A DNA stretch of 64,000 bases. Origin: Phosphoribacter sp037045045. GTDB taxonomy: Bacteria; Actinomycetota; Actinomycetes; Actinomycetales; Dermatophilaceae. The notes beneath the pieces were generated by a model. The model searched no databases, was not told the DNA's origin, and was given only the letters and a program-made list of their open reading frames with translations. Below are positions 1-7,280 of the stretch, piece after piece (position 1 is the first letter of the stretch; each line of letters opens with the position of its first letter). The stretch is taken from the NCBI GenBank assembly GCA_037045045.1, contig JBAOHL010000004.1, forward strand, positions 439,013-503,012, read 5' to 3'. The position numbers and the translations under genes are program-made.

Positions 1-1222
1 GTGATGTCTCAAGACATCGGCGACAGGGCGAACCCTCAGGGTTCGCCCTGTTTCGTTGTTTTGGGGTTGGTATCGGCGGGTGGGGTCGAGGGTGAGGTGG
101 CGGAGGATTTCGCCGGTGGTGGCGTGGCTGATGGTGATGTCGAGGTCGTGGATCAGTGCCAGGACGGGTGTGCCGTTGAGGTGCCGGCCGATGCCGATGG
201 AGTAGAGGGTGCCGGCGTGGCGCAGGGTGATTTTGCCGTTGTTGATTTTGTCGGTGCGGACGCGTGCGTGGGTTCGGTCCGGGGGTTCGTGCAGGTGTCC
301 GGGGGTGGCTTTGGGTCGGCTGGTGTAGGCGGCCAGCGGGGTGCGGCGGTTGAGGGAGCGGTGGGGCCGGTCGGTGTTGTACTCGCGGGTGAAGCGGTCC
401 AGGAGGTGGTGGAGTTCGGTGAGGGTGGCTGGCTGGGTGGGCTGGTTGCGGAGCCACTTCTTGAGGGTCTGTTGGAAGCGTTCGACCTTGCCTTGGGTTT
501 GGGGGTGGTTGCCGTCGGCCGTTCTTCTGGGTGATGCCCAGGCGGGCGAGTTCGGTCTCGAAGGCGTTGCGTCCGCCGCGGACGCTGTGGGAGGCGTGCC
601 GGACGGTGTACACCATGCCGTTGTCGGTGAGGGTGGCTGCGGGGCAGCCGAACTCGCTGACCGTGGCCTGGAAGGTGGCCAGAACGACCTGCCCGGTGAT
701 CCGCCGGTGGGCGCTGACGTGCAGGGCCATCCGGGAGTGGTCATCCAGCCAGGTGATGATCTCGGTGTCGGTGCCGGTGGTGAGCCGGTAGTGGGTGAAG
801 TCGGACTGCCAGCACTCGTTGGGTTGGTCGGCGGCGAAGCGCAGGTAGGCGCTCTTGGGCTTCTTCTTTGGCTCCGGTGTGACCGCGTCGTGGCGGGTCA
901 GGATCCGGGCGATGCTGGCACGGGACACGGTGGTGCCAGCGCGGGCGAGGTGGGCGCTGATGGTCTCGGGGCCGGCGTCGTGCCCGGCGTGCAGGAGGCG
1001 GTCTCGTTCGGTCAGCACAGCCTCGATGGCTGCCGCGGGGATCGCGGTCGGGGAGGTCTTCGGTCGGCGTGAGCGGGGTTCGAACGCTGCCTGGCCCTCG
1101 GCTCGGTAACGGGCCAGGAGCTTGTATACCCAAGCCCGGTGGACCCCGTAGCTGGCGGCGACCTCGGCCACCGGACGATGTTGTTCGAGGACCGCAGTGA
1201 TCACCAGACGAGCCTTGGACAC
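1..1222 (-). pseudogene. IS481-type transposase, frameshifted
   Basis: The GTG start at 1222 opens a frame reading VSKARLVITAVLEQHRP, an N-terminal helix-turn-helix, followed by an rve/DDE domain. The first catalytic Asp is in QSDFTHY and the second in TDNGMVYT. Near base 515 there is one extra T compared with copy 2 (ccgTcggccg against ccgcggccg). This throws the frame before the catalytic Glu (GKVERFQQT in copy 2). The original frame resumes beyond that base and continues without a stop to the window edge. Because copy 2 lacks the extra base, this looks like a disabling mutation (or sequence error) and not programmed frameshifting. Confidence 0.75.
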
Positions 1223-1255
1223 CCCCGAGTCTGATGTCGCCTATGTCTTGAGACA
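5..1255 (-). mobile_element. IS481-family insertion sequence, copy 1
   Basis: The element is about 1.25 kb. It is bounded by a 21-bp near-perfect inverted repeat at 5-25 and 1235-1255; the left end starts TGTCTCAAGACATC and the two ends differ by one base. It holds a single leftward transposase gene with helix-turn-helix and DDE integrase parts, as expected for IS481. No target-site duplication can be checked because the left flank lies outside the window. A second element copy starts only 50 bp to the right, so the two are in tandem in the same orientation. Confidence 0.8.
25..49 (+). terminator. Hairpin inside left end of IS copy 1
   Basis: A perfect 11-bp stem (AGGGCGAACCC at 25-35, GGGTTCGCCCT at 39-49) with a TCA loop is followed on the plus strand by a T-rich run (gtttcgttgtttt). 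It would stop rightward transcription entering the element antisense to the transposase. The same hairpin occurs in copy 2 at 1325-1349, where the loop holds the transposase stop codon. Confidence 0.55.
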
Positions 1256-1257
1256 CC

Positions 1258-1277
1258 TGTCGCCTATGTCCTGAGAC
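1258..1277. repeat. Orphan IS481 right end
   Basis: A second copy of the element's right terminal repeat (TGTCGCCTATGTCCTGAGAC) lies 2 bp beyond the right end of copy 1. It differs from that end at one position. No transposase is attached to it. It is probably the remnant of another, deleted copy, or part of a junction formed when the elements inserted in tandem. Confidence 0.65.
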
Positions 1278-1324
1278 TCGACACCCCCTTGCGCACCCTT
1301 GTGATGTCTCAAGACATCGGCGAC

Positions 1325-1349
1325 AGGGCGAACCCTCAGGGTTCGCCCT
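1325..1349 (+). terminator. Hairpin inside left end of IS copy 2
   Basis: This is the same 11-bp stem and TCA loop as at 25-49. In this copy the loop holds the transposase stop codon (TGA on the minus strand). T-rich sequence follows on the plus strand. Confidence 0.5.
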
Positions 1350-2059
1350 GTTTCGTTGTTTGGGGTTGGTATCGGCGGGTGGGGTCGAGGGTGAGGTGGC
1401 GGAGGACTTCGCCGGTGGTGGCGTGGCTGATGGTGATGTCGAGGTCGTGGACCAGGGCTTTGACCGTGGTGCCGTTGTGGTGGCGGCCGATGCCGATGGA
1501 GTAGAGCTGCCCGCTGTGCCGGAGGGCGATCTTGCCGTTGTTGACCTTGTCGGTGCGGACGCGGGCGTGGGTTCGGGGTGGGGGTTCGCTGCTGGGGGTG
1601 GCTTTGGGCAGGGCGTGGTAGGCGGCGGCGGGGGTGCGTCGGTCCAGGGCGCGGTGGGGGCGGTCGTGGTTGTACTCGCGGGCGAACTGGTCGAGCAGGG
1701 CTTGGAGGCGCGTCATGGTCGCGGGCTGGTCGGGTTGACGAGTCAGCCAGTTCTTCATCGTCTGTTGGAAGCGTTCGACCTTGCCTTGGGTTTGGGGGTA
1801 GTTACCGCGGCCGTTCTTCTGTCGGACCCCGAGGGTGGCCAGTTCGACCTCGAACGCGTTGCGTCCGCCGCGGATCTTGTGGGAGGCGTGCCGGACGGTG
1901 TACACCATCCCGTTGTCGGTCAAGGTCGCTGCGGGGCAGCCGTGTTCAGTGACGGCAGCACGGAAGGTGGTCAGGACGGTCTGTCCGGTGACGCGGGGGT
2001 GGGCGGAGAGGTGCAGGGCGTAGCGGGAGTGGTCATCGAGCCAGGTGATGATCTCGGTT
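1336..2059 (-). pseudogene. IS481-type transposase, N-terminally truncated
   Basis: The frame from ETEIITWLDDHSR to the stop at 1336 is intact. It contains the TDNGMVYT Asp motif, GKVERFQQT with the catalytic Glu, and the C-terminal HARVRTDKVNNGKI segment. The N-terminal helix-turn-helix and the first catalytic Asp are missing because the copy breaks at about 2059. An open frame continues upstream to 2298, but that extension resembles no transposase and runs antisense over the vapB promoter. The copy is useful as the unshifted reference for copy 1. Confidence 0.7.
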
Positions 2060-2180
2060 TCCCGAGACTCCCGGCCGGAGCTGATTCGGCCGGGATCACA
2101 CAGCCTCCGGGCTCCGCACTCGCCTTCCGCAAGCTCACCAGCGAACGCATGGGCGACTCTGGCGCGGTGCCGCCGACGGC

Positions 2181-2210
2181 TCGAACCGTGACGTATCACG
2201 GGTGATACGA
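2181..2210 (+). promoter_or_regulatory. vapBC promoter with palindromic operator
   Basis: A perfect 16-bp palindrome, GTATCACGGGTGATAC (2193-2208), lies 9 bp before the vapB ATG and overlaps a -10-like TACGAT (2205-2210). A weak -35 (TCGAAC, 2181-2186) sits 18 bp upstream. This spacing puts the transcription start at or next to the vapB ATG, so the message is probably leaderless. Autorepression through a palindrome over the promoter is usual for VapB-type antitoxins; that this is the operator is inference. Confidence 0.6.
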
Positions 2211-2217
2211 TGACGGT

Positions 2218-2472
2218 ATGACGGCTACCCCCGACCACAAGAGGGTCTCCGTCCGCGACATCCGCAACCACGGCGGTGAGGTGCTCGCCCGGGTCCAAAG
2301 TGGGGAGACACTGACCATCACCAGCGACGGCACGCCCGTGGCGGAACTACGCCCCCTCCCGCGACCAAGCCTGTCTGCCACCGAGCTGGTGGCCCGCCGG
2401 CGACGGCTTCCTCGGGTGGATGCCACCGCGCTGAAGGGCGACATCGACGCGCTCCTGGACCAGTCCCTGTGA
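2218..2472 (+). CDS. vapB: VapB-type antitoxin (Phd/YefM-like)
   Basis: This 84-residue protein has the Phd/YefM-type N-terminal DNA-binding part (KRVSVRDIRNHGGEVLARV, then GETLTITSDGTPVAEL). A charged C-terminal tail (VARRRRLPRVDATALKGDI) would wrap around and block the toxin. The family represses its own promoter and neutralises the partner PIN-domain ribonuclease. The ATG at 2218 follows a palindromic operator and has no Shine-Dalgarno, which fits leaderless translation. The stop overlaps the toxin start, so the two are translationally coupled. The recent origin of the pair is suggested by its position between an IS remnant and an RM locus. Confidence 0.85.
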   Translation: MTATPDHKRVSVRDIRNHGGEVLARVQSGETLTITSDGTPVAELRPLPRPSLSATELVARRRRLPRVDATALKGDIDALLDQSL

Positions 2473-2900
2473 CCACCGCGCCACACGATCGGGCGATCCT
2501 GGACACGAGCGCGGTCATCCGCCTCGGGGACGTCGATCCGTCGCACCTGGCCACCGAGTCAGTCATCACGACCGTGACCTTGGCGGAACTGACCGTCGGA
2601 CCGCTCGTCGCCGACACCGCCTCCGAGCGAGCCGCCCGCCAGCGACACCTGCAGCAGGCCGAGACCGACTTCGGCGAGCCGCTGCCCTTCGACGCCGAGG
2701 CCGCGCGAGCCTTCGGCCCCATCGCCGCGTCGCTGCGCGCAGCGGGCCAGAAGCCCAGAGCCCGCGCCTTCGACGCGATGATCGCCGCGATCGCCGTGAG
2801 CCGAGCCCTGCCCATCTACACCTTCAACCCCAAGGACTTCGCCGCCACCGGGGCCGAACTAGTCGACCTCCGCGACGAACCCGGGCGGCCCACCACCTGA
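2469..2900 (+). CDS. vapC: VapC-type PIN-domain ribonuclease toxin
   Basis: This 143-residue PIN-domain protein starts with GTG at 2469 in a GTGA overlap with vapB. The acidic metal-binding residues expected of PIN nucleases are visible: D12 in AILDTSAVI, E40 in VTLAELTVG, D102 in RAFDAMIAAIA, and a further Asp in the NPKDFAA segment near the C-terminus. VapC toxins cut specific tRNAs or rRNA and block translation when the antitoxin is degraded; the target here cannot be read from sequence. The set looks complete, so the toxin is probably functional. Confidence 0.88.
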   Translation: MTTAPHDRAILDTSAVIRLGDVDPSHLATESVITTVTLAELTVGPLVADTASERAARQRHLQQAETDFGEPLPFDAEAARAFGPIAASLRAAGQKPRARAFDAMIAAIAVSRALPIYTFNPKDFAATGAELVDLRDEPGRPTT

Positions 2901-3129
2901 GCCATTGCACCCCAGACGCGCGCGGGATGGAGCCCAAACGGCCGCCCCGCACGGTCCAGAGCTAGGCCTTCGTCCTACCGCCGCGTGGCGCGCGTCGCTG
3001 ACAGGCGTGGCCTTCGCGGGGGATGTGATCGGGAACGGCCTCGCTCACGCCGTGCGTTGTCGGTGCCCTCTGTCACCCTTCTCGGCTGGCCACTCCTCGC
3101 CAGCGAACACACCGAGCAAGGAGTGCGCC

Positions 3130-4302
3130 ATGAACGACAAATCGTCCAACACACCCATCCAGATCGGTCGCCTCGCTTCCACCGTCAAGCGGATCCGTCG
3201 ACGCACGTGGCTACCGTTGCTCAGCGGTCTGGGCCTGGCGACTCTTGCCTCGCGCAGTGTCCTCATACTGGCGTCACCAGAAGAGTTGCTCTGGCTACGT
3301 GACGTGGCGACCCCCACCCGAGTCGCGTTCCTCACTGGGCTCTCCGCCCTGTTGATCGGCCTCGCCACAACCGTTCACGGGCGGGTGCGAGATGCGACAG
3401 CCGCCGCTGACATCGACGCCGACCCAGGCGATGTCGAAGAGGCCCTAGCCCGACTGGATGCCCTCCGCACGGCCGTGACTCTAGCGCTCGTGGCCGTTGG
3501 GATCGCGGAAGGGACTCTCATCCAGCTGGTGGTGTGGCAGGCGTCGGGACGTCTGGCTGCGGCTGCTGCAACCGTGCCCGTTCTTGTCACCAGCTTCCTC
3601 TTGGCCGACACCTTGAGCGAGGGCTATAGCCAGAGCCGTCGCATCGAGGCGGCTCTCAGGCGATACACCGCGGATCGCCTTCGCCAAGCAGAGGTTGTCT
3701 GGTCTGCGCTTCATCCGCAGGCGAGATGGTGGGAGCCGATCTTCGTCGTCCTGACGGGCTTCGTCGGCGCACTCGTAGCGGTCACCGTCAACCTGCCAGT
3801 TCCCATCCCCATCACTCTGGAATTCGCTGTCGCACTCGTCGTGGCCGTCATCGGGGTGGTGTGCGTCGCGTATGCCGCCCTCGTCGCCCTCGCGATCGGC
3901 GCAGCCTGCGGTCACCCCGTGTTCGTGGCGACGTACCTTGGGCTCGCGCTGGGCATGGTGCCCAACCTTGCGGCAGTTCTCGTGCTGGTCGACTACACCG
4001 ACAGCCCAACCCACCCGGCTGTCGATCGGATGACGCTGGCGCTGTGGTTGATCGTCGTCTTCCAAGCGGGATGGACCCTCGTGACCATGCGCAAGGGCCC
4101 TCTCGGCCCGGGCCGTCGCACGGCGGTCGTCGCGGCGGTGGTGTCGCATCTGTTGCAGTGGTGGAACGGGCGTTCATCCCGTTCGCCGCGGCCCGACAGG
4201 TGGGTCGGACGGCTGCGGCGGCGCTGTCGCGAGTTCACCGGCATACCCGATCTCACAGGCGCACCCGAGCGTCCGGGCGACGGGAGTGAGCGGCATGAGT
4301 AG
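3130..4302 (+). CDS. Multi-pass membrane protein of unknown function
   Basis: The ATG at 3130 is preceded by AAGGAG (3118-3123). The frame is open upstream to 2905, but that part has no Shine-Dalgarno and reads like non-coding sequence. The 390-residue product has about seven or eight hydrophobic stretches, for example LPLLSGLGLATLASRSVLI near the start, a central pair around ALVAVTVNLPVPIPI, and ALWLIVVFQAGWTLV near the end. It has a basic C-terminal tail. I do not recognise a family. Its end overlaps the start of hsdM by 8 bp, so it is probably co-transcribed with the RM genes; a role in defence is possible but unsupported. Confidence 0.75.
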   Translation: MNDKSSNTPIQIGRLASTVKRIRRRTWLPLLSGLGLATLASRSVLILASPEELLWLRDVATPTRVAFLTGLSALLIGLATTVHGRVRDATAAADIDADPGDVEEALARLDALRTAVTLALVAVGIAEGTLIQLVVWQASGRLAAAAATVPVLVTSFLLADTLSEGYSQSRRIEAALRRYTADRLRQAEVVWSALHPQARWWEPIFVVLTGFVGALVAVTVNLPVPIPITLEFAVALVVAVIGVVCVAYAALVALAIGAACGHPVFVATYLGLALGMVPNLAAVLVLVDYTDSPTHPAVDRMTLALWLIVVFQAGWTLVTMRKGPLGPGRRTAVVAAVVSHLLQWWNGRSSRSPRPDRWVGRLRRRCREFTGIPDLTGAPERPGDGSERHE

Positions 4303-5258
4303 CCTTCCACGGGTGATCACCGGCGACCTCAAGGGCAAGATCGACCGAATCTGGGACGCCTTTTGGTCCGGCGGCATCAGCAATCCGATCGAGGTTATCG
4401 AGCAGATCACCTACCTGCTGTTCATCCGGCGTCTCGACGAACTCCAGACGCTCAAGGAGAACCGCGCGCGCCGCCTCAAGGAACCGGTCGAGGACCCGAC
4501 CTTCCTCGCTGGCCAGGACCACCTGCGCTGGTCACGCTTCAAGAACGGCGATGCGGCGGTCATGTTCAACGTCGTCGGTGAGCAGGTCTTCCCGTTCCTG
4601 CGCCGGCTCGGCGGCGAGGGATCCACGTACTCCGACCACATGAAGGACGCCCGGTTCACGATCCCCACCCCGGCGTTGCTGTCCAAGGTCGTCGACATGC
4701 TCGACGACGTGCCGATGAGCGACCGCGACACCAACGGCGACCTCTACGAGTACATGCTCGCCAAGATCGCCACCGCCGGTCAGAATGGACAGTTCCGCAC
4801 TCCGCGTCACATCATTCAGCTCATGGTTGCGATGACCGCACCGACGCCGACCGACGAGATCGTCGACCCCGCGTGCGGCACCGCGGGCTTCCTCGTCGCC
4901 GCCTCCGAGCACCTGCGCGTGACCCACCCTTCCGTGATGACGGATGCCGCGCAGCGCAAGCACTTCAACCACTCGATGTTCCACGGCTACGACTTCGACA
5001 ACACCATGCTCCGCATCGGCAGCATGAACATGCTGCTCCACGGCATCGAGGCCCCCGACATCCGCTACCGAACAGTCGTTCGTCGTCCCGAAGGCCGACA
5101 TCGTCGCACAGGGCTATGACCTGTCGCTCAACCGTTACAAGGAGGTCGTCCACGAAGAAGTCGAGCACCGCCACCCGCTCGACATCATCTCCGACCTCGA
5201 AGCCCTGGAGGTCGAGATCCAGCAAGGGCTCGCCCGGCTGAAGGCCATGGTCACGTGA
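4295..5258 (+). pseudogene. hsdM: Type I RM methyltransferase subunit HsdM, catalytic core deleted
   Basis: The ATG at 4295 follows GGGAG (4282-4286) by 8 bp. The N-terminal HsdM domain (KIDRIWDAFWSGGISNPIE...) and the start of the N6-adenine methylase domain are present: GQFRTPRHIIQLM and the S-adenosylmethionine motif DPACGTAGFLVAA. After GIEAPDIRYR (about 5066) the frame jumps. The family's normal C-terminal end (EQSFVVPKADIVAQGYDLSLNRYKEVV, split here by position) follows in another frame, ending at 5258. The NPPF/NPPY catalytic motif and roughly 150-200 residues between are missing, judged from typical length near 500. The methylase is therefore almost certainly dead. Confidence 0.85.
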
Positions 5259-6433
5259 AGCCCGGATGGACAAGTGTCGCTCTGGGCGACGTGGCGCAGG
5301 TGGTCTCGGGCGCCACTCCCAAGACCGGCGTGGCGAAGTATTGGGACGGGAAGATCCCTTGGGTAACGCCGAAGGATCTGAGCACTCTAAAGGAAGCGGA
5401 GATCCACGTAACGCCCCGCAACATCACTGAAGCAGGGCTGCGAAGTTGCGCGGCCGCGATGCTCCCGGCTGGTTCGGTTCTGTTCAGCTCGAGGGCGCCG
5501 ATCGGACACGTCGCTATCAACTCGGTTCCAATGGCGACGAATCAAGGCTTCAAGAGCCTCGTGCCGAGAGAGGGTGTCCTAGATGCTAAGTACCTCTATC
5601 ACTGGCTCCGATGGAACCGTTCCTTCCTGGAGTCGCTGGGCAACGGGGCGACGTTCAAGGAGGTCTCCAAGGCTGTTGTCTCGCGAGTGGAGTTGCCGTT
5701 GCCGCCGATTGAGGAGCAGCGCCGCATCGCCACCATCCTCGACCACGCTGACGCCCTTGCTGCGATGAATCAGGCTGCCCTGGAATCACTGGGCCGAACC
5801 TATGGCGCCTTGTCTCAGAGGCTGGTGCCCCAAGGAAGTCAGGACGTCGTAGATCTCGGCGATGTTGCCGAGGTTCAGGGCGGACTTCAAATCACCTCGA
5901 GGAGGTCGGCGCTTCCCAAGGAAGTGCCCTACTTGCGTGTCGCCAATGTTGGCAGGGGCTCGATCGATTGCACCGAGATCAAAACCTTGCGAGTAACGCA
6001 ACTGGAGCTCGACCGAGTACGGCTGCGACGCGAAGACCTGCTACTGGTGGAGGGGCACGGTAACCCCGGTGAGGTGGGCCGTGCAGCGCGGTGGACTGGC
6101 GCCGATGCAGACATGGTGCACCAGAATCACTTGATTCGCGTGCGAGCGAACGAAAGCGCCTACCTCCCGGTCGTGCTGGAAGCCCTGATCAACTCCACTG
6201 TGGGTCGAGACCACTTCGCGCGGTCGGGAAAGACCACGAGCGGCCTCAACACGATCTCTACGACGAACGTGCGCTCACTCCGGTTGCCTCTACTGACGAG
6301 GCCTCGACAGGAGGACTTCGCTTAGCAAACGGGAGAGTTGGTCGAACAGCGAACACGCTTGGTTGGTCGGGGGAAGGTGCTCTCGGAGCTGCGCGCGACG
6401 CTGCAGGCGAGGGCATTTTCGGGGAGGCTGTGA
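5255..6433 (+). pseudogene. hsdS: Type I RM specificity subunit HsdS with in-frame amber codon
   Basis: The GTG start at 5255 overlaps the hsdM stop (GTGA). Two target-recognition halves are visible: the first begins MKPGWTSVALGDVAQV and ends in the conserved LPLPPIEEQRRIATILD. The second begins VVDLGDVAEVQGG and ends in LRLPLLTRPRQEDFA. TAG at 6323-6325 stops the protein at 356 residues. The same frame then continues for 35 sense codons to TGA at 6431-6433, reading QTGELVEQRTRLVGRGK and then LQARAFSGRL, a typical HsdS C-terminal helix. So this is one base change in an otherwise intact gene. Loss of the last helix would weaken HsdM contact. Confidence 0.8.
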
Positions 6434-6436
6434 GCC

Positions 6437-7273
6437 ATGCCGGTGGAGATAGGAATGTGGCGGATCGACGGGGACACCCCGAAGCGGCTCGCCTCTGCGA
6501 TGCTGCCGTCCGAGGCGACGTTGGAGCAGTACCTCGAGAAGGACCCCTCGCTCCTCGGCGAGCGCCTGCTCGTCATCGGCCGGCAGGTGAAGACGCCGCA
6601 GGGCAAGTTCATCGACCTGCTCGCCATGGACGGCGAGGGAACTCTCCACGTCCTGGAACTCAAGCGCGACAAGACTCCTCGTGACGTCGTCGCACAGGTC
6701 CTCGACTATGGCTCGTGGGTGAGCACCCTCGACCGCGAGACGATCATCGACCTGGCCAACGACCACCTCGGCGACGTCGAGTTCGAGGCCGCCTTCGAGG
6801 AGGTCTTCGGCACCACCGCGCCGGACGAGCTCAACGCCGCACTGCAGTTGACGATTGTCGCCACCGACCTCGACCCTGGCTCCGAACGAATCGTCACCAA
6901 CCTTCGCACCTTCGGCGTCCCGGTGGGTGCGCGAGTCAACGTGTCGATCCCCTCCGAGGGATATGTCGCCGTAGGCGAGACGCTCGGCCCGGCCGAACGA
7001 TTCGACCAGGTGACCGTGACGCTCGACGGTGAGCAACAGCGGTTGGCTGACCAACCGCTGGCCGGGTGGTACCGGCATGGCACCGAGGGAGCCGTCGAGA
7101 CGGATGAGCAGGCTGAATGGGCTATCCCGGTGAAGTGGTTCGCGGCGTATCCACAGTCGGACGCCTACTGGGAGAAGGGTATGTTCGCCAACCAGAACAG
7201 TGCCTGCAAGCTCCGCCAGGAGTTCACTCTCGAGCGCCTCGCTCAGCACTTCCGACTCGACGAGGCGGAGTAG
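6437..7273 (+). CDS. PD-(D/E)XK nuclease-like protein in RM locus
   Basis: This 278-residue protein starts 3 bp after the ancestral hsdS stop. Residues around 55-80 read KFIDLLAMDGEGTLHVLELKRDKTPRDVVAQVLDY (split by position), with the Asp and Glu-x-Lys spacing of NucS/DUF91-type nucleases. The C-terminal half (about 180-278) contains GYVAVGETLGP and the WKKGMFANQNSACKLR-like YWEKGMFANQNSACKLR signature seen at the end of DUF91-type proteins. The link between the halves (NLRTFGVPVGARVNVS) is abrupt, and relatives I recall are longer, so an in-frame internal deletion is possible. An accessory restriction or repair role within the locus is inferred from context. Confidence 0.7.
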   Translation: MPVEIGMWRIDGDTPKRLASAMLPSEATLEQYLEKDPSLLGERLLVIGRQVKTPQGKFIDLLAMDGEGTLHVLELKRDKTPRDVVAQVLDYGSWVSTLDRETIIDLANDHLGDVEFEAAFEEVFGTTAPDELNAALQLTIVATDLDPGSERIVTNLRTFGVPVGARVNVSIPSEGYVAVGETLGPAERFDQVTVTLDGEQQRLADQPLAGWYRHGTEGAVETDEQAEWAIPVKWFAAYPQSDAYWEKGMFANQNSACKLRQEFTLERLAQHFRLDEAE

Positions 7274-7280
7274 TACGGCC

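Larger units (their letters stand above)
1305..2059 (-). mobile_element. IS481-family insertion sequence, copy 2, 5'-truncated
   Basis: The left terminal repeat at 1305-1325 is identical to that of copy 1. Similarity to copy 1 runs to about 2059 (the shared stretch ends in gatgatctcggt) and then stops abruptly. The part of the element carrying the transposase N-terminus and the right terminal repeat is gone. Sequence right of the break is unrelated and leads into the vapBC promoter. The element should be immobile by itself. Confidence 0.75.

Noticed and set aside
515..515. Programmed frameshift in the IS transposase
   Set aside because: Copy 2 has the same gene without the extra base and reads through in one frame.
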